DNA of 10,125 bases from Funneliformis mosseae (GCA_910592005.1 CAJVPP010004102.1:1-10125), one strand, 5' to 3'; numbered from the stretch's first letter, positions 1-7,986 are shown. Translations and numbers: made by a program. Notes: generated by a model not told the origin, from the letters alone.

Positions 1-239
1 TATGAAACGAATAAAATAAGATTTACAATTTTTTTATTTGTCGCGATAAATTCCGGATATTTATGTCGCGGACTGTAAATCGACCCCGGTTAGAATAATA
101 ACGTTGGAGACGGTCCAAGAAAAAATAATGATTTCCTATTTTAATCATAGATAATATATGGATGAAATTTAATCTATTCAGTTATGTGTTTAATAGTTTA
201 AGAAATATTTTGGAGTAATAATTTATTTCAATTATCAAT
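1..239. other. downstream flank of the BTB-TLDc gene, no gene seen
   Basis: No ORF here looks like protein. Read on the minus strand, this is the 3' flank of the BTB-TLDc gene. AATAAA-type polyadenylation signals on the minus strand lie at 222-227, only 13 bases past the stop codon, and at 34-39. An imperfect hairpin sits at 42-70 (arms CGCGATAAAT and ATTTATGTCGCG). Nothing else is recognised. Confidence 0.5.
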
Positions 240-1973
240 CTATTTAGAAAATGCCGCTTTAAAAATATTATCGATCACTCTTGCGACAAAGAACTTTTGG
301 ATGGAAAATGTAAAAATTTCCATTTCCTCGATGTTAAATTCAGAAATATCTAAAATTCTACTTTCATAATACTTTTGTTGACATATACCTTTCTTATTAT
401 TAACAACCAAATCGCTATAACCAAAATTCAAGAAATGATTATAACAATTCGATTCATGTATTGCCTTTGCGCTATTTTCAACTCGACTAATCTTAACGTT
501 TTTTAAATCATTACTGTTGCCCATAGAAAAAATAAAGCATTCACTATTATTAACCCAATAATTAGTAGGTTTATGAGTGTCATCCAAAATACTGTTGCTA
601 TTACTCCTATAAGTATTACCCCAAATATTATTATTATTACTCCTAGAAGTATTGCTATTATTATCTCTATAAGTATTATTGTTATTATAGTCGTTACTCC
701 TTTTAGGAGGATTAACGTCCGATTCATAAACTTTCCAACCAAGAGGATTATAACCACCAATCACAGTCCCGTCGGCAATTTTAATAATCAAAATACACCC
801 AGTCTGTCCATAACATTTCTTTCGTATAGCATTGATATCAAAGCCGTCTTTATTTCCACGATAAATTAGATTCATATTATATCTATGGTCCTTTGGAATT
901 ATTGCATTGGCATGTTTTCTTTGAATCCAATTAGCAAGGATGGCCGCATGTTTTGGTGTAATAATTTTTGAATTAACAGCAATCCTTCCATAACGAGGAG
1001 GCAAAATATCTCTAGGTCGATCATTTGTCATATAGAAGGATAAAACACTTTCAAAGAGTTCTTCAGGTAACAATTTTTTATAAGGTCGAACCTGATTATG
1101 AAAATCTTTTGAAGAAATTTCGAAGAATCGAATGTAAGGGATAAATGGGCTCAAAATATCCTTCAAAGTCAAGAAGTCCTCATCATCCCAACTACTTAAA
1201 TCGCCAAAGCACAATTCCGAATGAGATGATTCCATAAATCAATTTCATCAATTTGTAAATCTCCTTTAACCAAACCAAGTAAAACACTTTTTTCTAAAGT
1301 TGGAAATTCTGGCAAATTAAAAAATGGTATAGGATCATCATAAATACATCCTAAACAATAATATTGGAGCTTTTTGCAATTTTCCAGTTGGAATAATTTT
1401 TGATGAATTCTGACTAAATTTCGTTGTAGCCATCCATTTTGTTCTTTAATTAAATGCTTTTCTATAAAATCAGTCAATCTCTCAAGAAGTAATTCATCAG
1501 ACGCTACAAGAAGATTAAAAACGTCCAAGGGAGATGATCTTCTCACATCAAGAATGCCAGTATATATATATCTAAAGAAAAAATAAGGAAGAAAATTTAT
1601 AACTCGTTTTATTAATTATTATTTTTTTTTAAAAAAAAGTACAACCTCAGTTACAAACTTCTTTTAATTGCTAATACATCATGCGCCTTTTCAAATTATA
1701 AGAAAAAATATCAATATACTTAATAATCATTTCAAAGACGGTAGGAGAAATATTCGGTTTTTTAAATTCAATCATACGATTTTTCTCTATAGTCCAATAC
1801 TGAGAGAGAGCTCTTTTAAAGTAAGGTGATCGAGCTCTCAAGATAACAGAGTGAGCTCGAAATTCTTTTGTATACGGAATCTCTCCTACTATAATTTTAA
1901 CATTATAATCATCTGCATCATCAAACAAATGAGAAAAGTTTTGAGAAAATTCAGATAAAAATTCAAAGGTCAT
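240..1973 (-). CDS. BTB-BACK-TLDc domain protein, two exons, one internal frameshift (possible pseudogene)
   Basis: Exon 1 is 1973-1720 and exon 2 is 1571-240. The spliced product starts MTFEFLSEFSQNF, the usual start of this Glomeromycotina family. A start 8 codons upstream (1997) is also open. The BTB/POZ domain is at about residues 20-110 (KEFRAHSVILRARSPYFKRAL, then IIKYIYTGILDV across the junction). BACK-like helices follow (NLLVASDELLLERL, LENCKKLQYYCLGCI, DLQIDEIDLWNHLI). After the frame change come FLTLKDILSPFIPYIRF, VRPYKKLLPEEL and a TLDc domain (NMNLIYRGNKDGFD, CILIIKI, GGYNPLGW, CFIFSMGN, NIEEMEIFTF). BTB proteins are typically dimerising adaptors for cullin-3 ubiquitin ligases, and TLDc domains are linked to oxidative-stress protection. 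The role here is unknown. The BACK frame ends at a TAA at 1196, while the TLDc frame opens at 1235. No acceptable intron bridges them, so the gene is frameshifted or the assembly has an indel. The domain calls are strong; that it makes a full-length protein is doubtful. Confidence 0.85.
564..710 (-). repeat. in-frame Asn/Ser-rich low-complexity insertion in the TLDc domain
   Basis: About 49 residues rich in Asn, Ser, Arg and Tyr lie between the conserved GGYNPLGW and CFIFSMGN blocks of TLDc. They include three copies of NT-(Y/S)-R-(D/S)-N. At DNA level the + strand shows three near-identical 17-mers (TTACTCCTATAAGTATT type) at 601, 637 and 661, offset by 36 and 24 bases, so the reading frame is kept. 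This looks like codon-repeat expansion inside a surface loop. Confidence 0.75.
1572..1719 (-). other. intron of the BTB-TLDc gene (148 bp)
   Basis: On the minus strand the donor is GTATAT (1719 downward) and the acceptor is TTTCTTTAG, ending at 1572. Splicing joins ATT AA to A TAT ATA TAT ACT GGC and restores the family motif KYIYTG exactly, which fixes both sites. The intron contains a T/A homopolymer block at about 1622-1638. Confidence 0.85.
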
Positions 1974-2134
1974 TTTTATTTTTAAATAAAATTTCAATGC
2001 AAAAAAATTTATTTTTTTTTTCTTTTGATTTTTTTTTTTTCATGAAGGTATTTATATGTAAACGAATTTTTGAGAAATTGTTATTGTCTGATATAAATGG
2101 GAGATTGTGACGTAGTACTGTTTATAATCGAAAA

Positions 2135-2338
2135 ATGTTTTTGTTCGGTAAGTTCTTTACTTTATTTATCGGTGTAACCTATCCACCTTTTCAAAATCGA
2201 GAAAGATATCAATGGATTTTGTGCAATGTTATTTATAATTATTCAAGTTACTTGGTATATGTTTCGTGCTATAACTTTTTGGCAAAAGAATTAAGTAATA
2301 GAAAATTAAAATTTGATGATGATGTAATTAATGATTAA
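2135..2338 (+). CDS. doubtful 67-residue ORF, unknown
   Basis: This ORF runs from ATG to TAA and encodes a protein with a hydrophobic N-terminus (MFLFGKFFTLFIGV), an aromatic-rich middle (ERYQWILCNVIYNY) and an acidic end (KFDDDVIND). No domain is recognised. A TATAAA lies at 2092-2097, about 38 bases before the ATG. It is divergent from the BTB-TLDc gene, with 161 bases between the two starts. In DNA this AT-rich, an ORF of this size can arise by chance, and Phe/Tyr/Leu/Asn-rich translations are expected from AT-rich sequence. I keep it only as a candidate. Confidence 0.2.
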   Translation: MFLFGKFFTLFIGVTYPPFQNRERYQWILCNVIYNYSSYLVYVSCYNFLAKELSNRKLKFDDDVIND

Positions 2339-2668
2339 TCGATTAAAGACTCGAAAATTTCTCGGGCTTCGCAAGGATTTCATTCAACGATCTCACAATA
2401 TAGTCCCCATGATGAGCAGTTGGTTTAATAATATCTTGTAAAAGGTTTACTGGTAAAAAGAATCAACAACACGAGGAAAGATATATCAGTTACACGATTT
2501 CTCATCAGTTACATGTATTTTAATAATACAAACTAATCTGATAAACAAAGTCTAATTCATAATTGCGTAACATATATAAACCTTCAAAGAAAAAAAAAAA
2601 TTTTTTTTTTCACAAAAAAATAATAATAATTACTTTTTCAAGTCTCACTAGAAAAGAAAAAACTCAAT
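2339..2668. other. spacer and promoter region of the secreted-protein gene
   Basis: The left part holds no convincing gene. The right part has a TATA-like element (2573-2580), an A11T10 tract (2590-2610) and then the start of the small secreted-protein gene at 2669. A 39-codon minus-strand open stretch (2343-2462) was noted but not accepted as a gene. Confidence 0.4.
2573..2580 (+). promoter_or_regulatory. TATA-like element (TATATAAA)
   Basis: TATATAAA lies 88 bases before the ATG of the secreted-protein gene and is followed by an A11T10 tract at 2590-2610. The placement suits a core promoter with a short 5' leader. In such AT-rich DNA this match carries limited weight. Confidence 0.4.
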
Positions 2669-3199
2669 ATGAAAGTTATATTGTCATCCGTCTATTTTAT
2701 TTTCTTGACTCTTGTTGTACCTTTTATGTGCGTTTTTGGAGGTTTGGCAGAAGCACAAGCTCCAACGGATACATTTGTTACTATCACGTATGTTCCCACG
2801 GCTACGCTTACCATGACTTCAACAACTTCTTCAAGTGATGTTGGTAAGATTAACAAAGAAATTTATCTTCAAAACAGGCGAAAGAATTTTATTTTGTTAT
2901 TGTTTTTCAAGGGAGTCAAATGAATATTCAAAAACATTATTAATCATTTTCTTTTGTGTCTTATATTTCTTTCTCCATTTACTGCCTACATCACATCATC
3001 TCGAATCGTTTCGCCAACTTATACAGATACCTTTACGCGAACTTCTTCTACTCAAACTCATATTGTAACTAGTCCAACCACCACAACTTCTGGTAAACCT
3101 ACTCAAACTGCTGGTGCTTCAATCATGAAGTGGGATGTTGATAAAGCAGCCCTTGGTGCTGCTTGTGGCGTCGCCGCTTTTTTCATTGCTATGGCTTAA
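2669..3199 (+). CDS. small secreted Thr/Ser-rich protein, probably GPI-anchored, two exons
   Basis: Exon 1 is 2669-2843 and exon 2 is 3027-3199, giving 115 residues. The N-terminus is a signal peptide: MKVIL, a hydrophobic core through about residue 25, and a likely cleavage after AEAQA near residue 31. The mature part is short and Thr/Ser/Pro-rich (TLTMTSTTSSSD, TRTSSTQTH, SPTTTTSGKPTQT), which suits heavy O-mannosylation. The C-terminus has small residues (AGAS), a spacer (MKWDVDKA), and then a hydrophobic run ending at the stop (ALGAACGVAAFFIAMA). This is the pattern of a fungal GPI-anchor signal. It is probably a cell-surface or wall mannoprotein, and no catalytic domain is present. Splicing is in phase: GTT G joins AT ACC TTT. 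An AATAAA lies 163 bases past the stop, at 3363. The protein family is not recognised; a single C-terminal membrane anchor is the alternative to GPI. Confidence 0.75.
2844..3026 (+). other. intron of the secreted-protein gene (183 bp)
   Basis: The donor is GTAAGA at 2844 and the acceptor TTATACAG ends at 3026. The two Thr/Ser-rich exons are in different frames and this pair of sites joins them in phase. No AG dinucleotide occurs between 2916 and 3024, as expected for the stretch from a branch point to the first usable acceptor. An earlier AG at 2914-2915 would run straight into a TGA at 2921 in the needed frame. Confidence 0.7.
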
Positions 3200-3362
3200 T
3201 ATTTATAGCTGGGCAAGTTTAATGTTTAGTTGGAGAAATAACCGTGAAATCTTTTTTTCCTGTTCTTCCAATTAAAAGGTCTTCATTTTAATATAATCTT
3301 TAGATCGTTAATTCTTTTTATCTACGGATTAACGTTTATCATGTAATGCAACCATTTGCTTA

Positions 3363-3368
3363 AATAAA
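3363..3368 (+). terminator. polyadenylation signal AATAAA
   Basis: This is the first canonical AATAAA after the stop of the secreted-protein gene, 163 bases downstream. Another lies at 3554-3559. AATAAA is common by chance in DNA this AT-rich. Confidence 0.35.
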
Positions 3369-3668
3369 TTCAAATAATTTTTATTTACTGCGGCAAACCT
3401 CCAAAGTTGCTTAATTTATTGGTGGTTATGGAATTTCATCATGATGCCGATTTTTATTACTGCGGTATTATAAAATTGAATTGATATATAGTTTCGGCAA
3501 TAGTTTATTAAGCTAATTAAGCTTCTAATCTCCATACTTTCTATATTTACTTTGAATAAAAATATTACTAACTATTCATGTGAGTTGTTGAAACAAGATG
3601 TGAAATTCTAAAAAGAAAAAAAAAAAAAAAAAAAAAAACGAATAATAGGGTAGGGTATGAATTTTTTT

Positions 3669-3674
3669 TTTATT
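3669..3674 (-). terminator. possible polyadenylation signal AATAAA of the 7TM gene
   Basis: AATAAA on the minus strand lies about 160 bases after the TAA stop at 3837-3835. It sits inside an A/T homopolymer region, so a chance match is quite possible. Confidence 0.25.
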
Positions 3675-3816
3675 AAACTTCATTAAATTCAAATCGTTAA
3701 AAAAAAAAAAAATATATATATTATCTACATAATTAAAAAAAAAAAAATTAATTAAATTATACACTTAAATTACTGAAAAAATTCTAACTTTTTTATCTAA
3801 GGTTTTAATAAAGTAA

Positions 3817-3836
3817 TTTTTTTTTTTTTTTTTTTT
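3817..3836. repeat. T20 homopolymer overlapping the stop codon of the 7TM gene
   Basis: Twenty T on the + strand read as A20 on the minus strand. The two A of the stop TAA (3837-3835) are the first bases of this run, so coding sequence passes directly into the homopolymer. Confidence 0.8.
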
Positions 3837-6714
3837 AAGAGATTCTACTATCCCTTTTCGCTTTACCCATTCCCGCTTTAATTATTTTCCTAATACTTCC
3901 AGTACTTGAAGTACTTGAATTACTGGAAGAGCTAACGGATCGATTTCTCCCAATTGTCTTTGTCTTTGCTTTTGCTTTTCCACTCGAAGAGATGGTTTCT
4001 GATCTTAACCTTTCAAACACACTATTAGCTCCAACATCTGCAATACTATTGGATCTCGTTCTGCTTCCCAAAAGGCTACTTCTCACACTGTTCGTTGAAT
4101 TCACTTTACCATTTCCAATACTTGCGGTATTACTATTTGAACGACTTTTTGTGGCATTATTTTTCACCACACTATTCCTAGCGCTATTTGTTACATCACC
4201 CACGACTCCCTTAACCCCTCCGCTCCTACTTCTCACCGCAATATTTTCCAAGTTATTGGGTTGCGTAGGAAATGATTTCTTAATCGTGGAGGTGGAAGAA
4301 CTTGCGGTTTCATTATCACCTCCACTCCTGGGAACGATAGGTGAACCATGATAAGATCTCGTGGTAACTTGTGAAAGAGTTTTAGACGTTCGTGACGGTT
4401 GTGATGATTTCGAAACTCTTCGTGTCGATGAGGGAGGGTTACTGTTTTCATTAGCCGTTGTTGCAAATTTTACAAGACTAGGTGAAAAAACTCTTGCTTG
4501 TGAAGTTTTTGTGGTTCCAAGACTTGATTTTTGTTGTGATGAAACCTCTGTTGGGATACTTTTTTGAGAAATTGATTTTTGTTGTTGTCTCCTAGATTCT
4601 TCTCGTCTCTTTTGAAACGTTTCCCCAGCTTTTGTGATGGTAGGATTTTGTGATGGTGAACGTGCAATTGAAGGTATAGATCTTTCTCGTGAATCTTGCT
4701 GTGTGGGTAGGTCTTGATACATAAAAGGAGCAACTTTTCTTGTATCCAAATTCGTAACCTTATTAATCGTTTCATCATCGGATGAAGGAAGCGTGACCGA
4801 ATTCACGGTGGCAGATGAACTTAAAGAAGTTGTGGAAGTTGTACCCCTAATAATTGTAGTGGAATTAATAGACGTTACGGAAGGCCTTCTTGGAGACTTT
4901 TTCGGTGGGGTAGGTCTCATGGAAGAATATAGTAAAGAACCATCCGAAATTTTCCTTGGTATAGGTGAAATTATGGAATCATTTATAAAATGAGATCGAT
5001 TTAACGGTGAATGAACCGGGGGGGAATGAGGTAAATGACTCGTATGCTCATTATCATAAACACTTTTAACATTATCAAAACTGTTATTTCTCGGTAATAA
5101 TGGTGAAGAGGGATATTTTAATTTTGATTGTTTGACGTATGAAGTGGGAGATTGCGTGATGGGATTTAACGCCGTCGAAGGGGGAATTATTATCTGATGT
5201 TGCGGTAATGGTGGAGGCGGTGGTGGGGAATTTGGAGGAATTGAAGGAACCGAAGGATGATAAGGGGGAGAAAGTGGAGGAGAAAGTGGAAGAGTAGTAG
5301 AATTTAATCCTCTTTCATGATATGGCTGCATTGGGGGAGGTAAATCTTCATGTATTTCCACAAGATAACTGTTAGAATCCATTTGAGAATTTGTCTGTTG
5401 CGAAGATATTTGAGTAGACCATTGACTTTGACTTTGACTATCATCAACATTTAATGATCTCATCCATTGTGGATTTGGAGGCATTAAATTATTACTTAAT
5501 GTCCCTTTTGTGTTCGCTGAAGATGAAGTGGTCACTTTTGCTATTGTAAGCGCATCACTTAAGGTACTTGTGGATGGATAAAAGATTAAGATCAGAGTAA
5601 TGTATACGATCCAAAGTGAAAAATTTACATGACATAATATAAGGTCGGATGCGAATTTATGCGAGATAAGATACTTCGAGGAGGTTAAACCATCAATACA
5701 GAGAATCATGAATGCGGTCGATCCGATCAAAAGACCCCACGTTAAGTATCTATTCATATCTCTAAAATATTCCAACTTTAATACAATGTTAACATGGGGC
5801 GTCTTTGCATTTTTCGTCACGTGTAATAAATTTGTGAATCTACTATGAGATCTTATTCCCAACATTGCGATTAAAAACATGAATATTGCGTAGACCAATT
5901 GAGGGATGATTTCGGTGTAAAACGTATCGTCTCGATAAATGAATTGTAATAAAGGGAAAATGAGTGCACTAAATATTGAATATACAATGTATGATTTGAA
6001 TTCGAAACTACCCATAAAGGAAGTCTTCGCCAAATTGTTGGCGAGATAGTTCCAAAATGATTGAAGCAAAAACAACAAGCAACTGCGGTGAGAAAAAAAA
6101 GGTTAGTTATACTCGGAATAATATCAAAGAAGATTTTGTTCATGATTTTTTTTTTTTTAGTCATACGTACGTCTGTAAGCTAAAGTTTGCGCAGAGGATA
6201 TAGTTTGTAGGCACCACCAAGTCATCGTTGCTCTTGCTCCAAAATTGATGAGGCTTCGAAATAATTTCGCCGTTTAATGGATTAACCCAAAAACCTTCAT
6301 GATATTTTACGTTCGATATCGTGATATCATAAAAAGCTTGTAACGGGCACATAATCACCAGTAAGATTGTGATTACCGATTTCTGCAATTGATTCAAAGA
6401 TATGTTATCACGTGATATGGCAACTCTCGAGGATTTCTGCGGCATCCGCAGTTAGAAATGCGCGTTTTTTTTTTTTTTTTGTTTTTTTTCGAACTTACTT
6501 ACCAATTCGTATTTTTTAACACGTTTCCACCTTAATGCATCGAATCTATCAATATTCCACACATGTTGTAAGAACCAAATGAAGGTCCACGAGACGAACA
6601 CCGCACGAGCTATCGATATCAATATAAATTTATTAGTTTCATTCACCCGTGAAAGGAAAGAAAAAAAAAATATTTGTACATACTTAAATATGTTAGGTCG
6701 CTTGAATGTGTCAT
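3835..6714 (-). CDS. seven-transmembrane protein with long Ser/Pro-rich C-terminal tail, GPCR-like topology, four exons
   Basis: Exons 6714-6684, 6609-6503, 6436-6171 and 6082-3835 give 883 residues. The start ATG at 6714 is fixed by an in-frame TAG at 6720-6718, just upstream. Seven hydrophobic segments lie at about residues 11-29, 66-82, 124-146, 164-184, 194-212, 247-267 and 281-304. The loops after segments 1, 3 and 5 are basic (RWKRVKKYELKSSR; RSHSRF...KNAK), while those after 2, 4 and 6 are less so. This predicts N-terminus outside and C-terminus inside, as in G-protein-coupled receptors. The 579-residue tail is Ser/Thr/Pro-rich and basic: a Gln/Ser patch (SQSQSQW), PPPPPP at 421-426, PPLSPPLSPP, SPRRPS, RRVS, SRTRSNS and RNRSVSSSS. 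Such motifs suit SH3 or profilin-type binding and phosphorylation. No DRY-like motif, no Cys in the second outer loop for the usual disulfide, and no RGS or kinase domain is seen. The family is not recognised; a receptor or scaffold role is inference. Confidence 0.8.
6083..6170 (-). other. intron 3 of the 7TM gene (88 bp)
   Basis: The donor is GTACGT, the branch site is CTAAC within TATAACTAACC, and a T-rich tract leads to CACCGCAG. The split codon AC+T gives Thr135. The nearby donor GTATGA would put the downstream exon out of frame, so GTACGT is preferred. Confidence 0.75.
6437..6502 (-). other. intron 2 of the 7TM gene (66 bp)
   Basis: The donor is GTAAGT, a consensus CTAAC branch site lies about 15 bases before the acceptor, and the acceptor is GCCGCAG. 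It is phase 0, joining ...KKYEL to KSSRVA. It contains long A tracts on the minus strand. Confidence 0.8.
6610..6683 (-). other. intron 1 of the 7TM gene (74 bp)
   Basis: The donor is GTATGT, there is a CTAAT branch-like site about 25 bases before the acceptor, and the acceptor is CGATAG. The joined codon is A+CT (Thr11). This intron gives the gene an ATG start: the unspliced frame through this stretch has a stop just upstream and no ATG. The resulting first exon is only 31 bases. Confidence 0.65.
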
Positions 6715-7465
6715 ATGCTATTTTTATTGTATTTACAAATTTTTTCAAGAAAATATTCTTTCAACTTTTTTACTTTTTTTTGACGCTCTTAATGTATTAT
6801 TTAAAGTATTGAGACAAAGTGTAAAAAAGGAAACGAATAAAAAAACTCGAATGGAGCTATTGTGTATATTATATTGTGTTAAAGGAAGTTGATGAAAGTA
6901 GAAGCGGTAAGTCTCGGTAAAATCGTTAATCGTTTTGGGCTGAGGTTGGTATTATATAACCAATCAATGATATTTTTTAATGTGAGGAAAGGAAATAGTA
7001 AGGGAAAAAGCGTCCTAAAGTCAAAAGAAATATATGTGTGATGTGTGTGTATATATATAATTACAAAGGAGAGATGAAAGGATAATTCTTTTTTTTTTGT
7101 GCAAAATTAAATATTTACAAATGTATGTAGATAATGGACAAATGAAAAAACAAAATCAATTAACATTAATTGTGCCGTTTGTTCCTCGATTAAGTTAATT
7201 ATAAATTTCCTCTTGAGCGACAAGTTTAGTTATGTGGGAATCTTATTGATAGACGGGGACGTGAAGAAAATGAGCAACCTACATAGGGAACAATAATTAA
7301 TCAACATTGACCTATACGTCACCCATGCTTAAGCAGCTAATTTATACTTACTTTAAAAACTCAATTTCTCTAGTTATTCCATGTAAAAAATCGGATGTGA
7401 TAAATTTATTGAAGAGAATGTAAAAGAAAAAAAAAAAAGCGTTTCAAACACTTTTTTTTTAGTTC

Positions 7466-7488
7466 TCTTTTATATAATTTTTTTTTTT
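7466..7488. repeat. 23-bp direct repeat, copy 1
   Basis: The sequence TCTTTTATATAA plus T11 occurs here and again, identically, at 7561-7583. The starts are 95 bases apart. The non-homopolymer part is 12 bases, so the match is suggestive rather than strong. Confidence 0.6.
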
Positions 7489-7489
7489 G

Positions 7490-7521
7490 TTTTAAATGAC
7501 CTAATCTCTTAGGTCTTAAAA
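7490..7521. repeat. inverted repeat / possible hairpin
   Basis: GACCTAA (7498-7504) and TTAGGTC (7509-7515) are perfect arms around TCTC. TTTTAA and TTAAAA extend the pairing outwards with two unpaired bases on one side. The T-rich end resembles a stem-loop followed by A/T, but no gene reads into it. Confidence 0.55.
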
Positions 7522-7560
7522 CCGCCACTATATTTAATCGAGAACAAACCAGGCGTCGCT

Positions 7561-7583
7561 TCTTTTATATAATTTTTTTTTTT
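7561..7583. repeat. 23-bp direct repeat, copy 2
   Basis: This is identical to 7466-7488. The copy also begins an imperfect inverted repeat: CTTTTATATAA at 7562-7572 pairs with TTATATCATAAAAG at 7582-7595, with a three-base bulge. Confidence 0.6.
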
Positions 7584-7986
7584 ATATCATAAAAGAATTC
7601 TAGAATAGTTAATAAATTATATTATACATTTAGCCTTTTGAGGCAAAGATGTGCATTATGTTGTTCGGCCGAAATTAGCAATGAAAACATTTTTTCACCT
7701 CCCCATTGAATTAACTCTTACTTAAAAACAATGTCATAACCCAAATATATTATATATTATAATGTAAACCCTTTGAATAAGTAGATCGTCTTGACCTTAT
7801 TAAGATTTAAAGGAAACCTTTCTAAAATATTTAATTAAATTAATTAAATGACAGGGATATTTTCATTCATTAATTTTTTAGTTTAGGATGTCTGACCCCT
7901 TATTCATGATATCGCACATTGTTCAAAGTTTATTCACTATCTTTTGTGGGGTTCCCGATTACGTCTGTCTCTCTATTCAGTTCTTG

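Larger units (their letters stand above)
3200..3834. other. convergent intergenic region between the secreted-protein and 7TM genes
   Basis: These 635 bases contain only the 3' flanks of two converging genes. The region holds A23 at 3616-3638, further A tracts around 3700-3745, and T20 at 3817-3836. A minus-strand AATAAA at 3669-3674 could serve the 7TM gene. No protein-like ORF was found: the open frames here encode runs of Phe and Lys from homopolymers. Confidence 0.5.

Noticed and set aside
503..869. Hydrophobic Ile-rich ORFs on both strands (503-760 minus, 573-869 plus)
   Set aside because: They are out-of-frame readings of the Asn/Ser-rich TLDc repeat region. The TLDc frame explains the sequence.
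2343..2462. 39-codon minus-strand open stretch ending with a protein-like tail (HGDYIVRSLNEILAKP)
   Set aside because: It has no ATG, a stop lies directly upstream, and no splice partner was found. The composition is gene-like, so it may be a fragment, but I cannot support it as a feature.
2835..3068. Plus-strand ORFs running through the intron of the secreted-protein gene
   Set aside because: They read intron sequence or the wrong frame. The GTAAGA...ACAG intron gives a coherent signal-to-tail protein.
3616..3745. Long A runs considered as retrotransposon poly(A) tails
   Set aside because: No element body, target-site duplication or reverse-transcriptase sequence precedes them, and similar homopolymers occur throughout the window.
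3992..4993. Several ORFs of 66-119 residues on both strands inside the 7TM tail
   Set aside because: They are shadow frames of the Ser/Thr/Pro-rich coding sequence, whose codon bias opens the other frames.
6579..6892. Plus-strand ORFs of 72-77 residues opposite the first exons of the 7TM gene
   Set aside because: They lie antisense to spliced exons and their ends are Phe/Tyr/Leu runs from T-rich DNA.
7100..7300. Open plus-strand stretch reading FLLSDKFSYVGILLIDGDV
   Set aside because: It has no ATG before the last few residues, stops close by on both sides, and no recognised family.
7597..7606. Palindrome ATTCTAGAAT, resembling a heat-shock element
   Set aside because: It has only two TTC/GAA units in correct spacing; three are normally needed, and no gene starts nearby.
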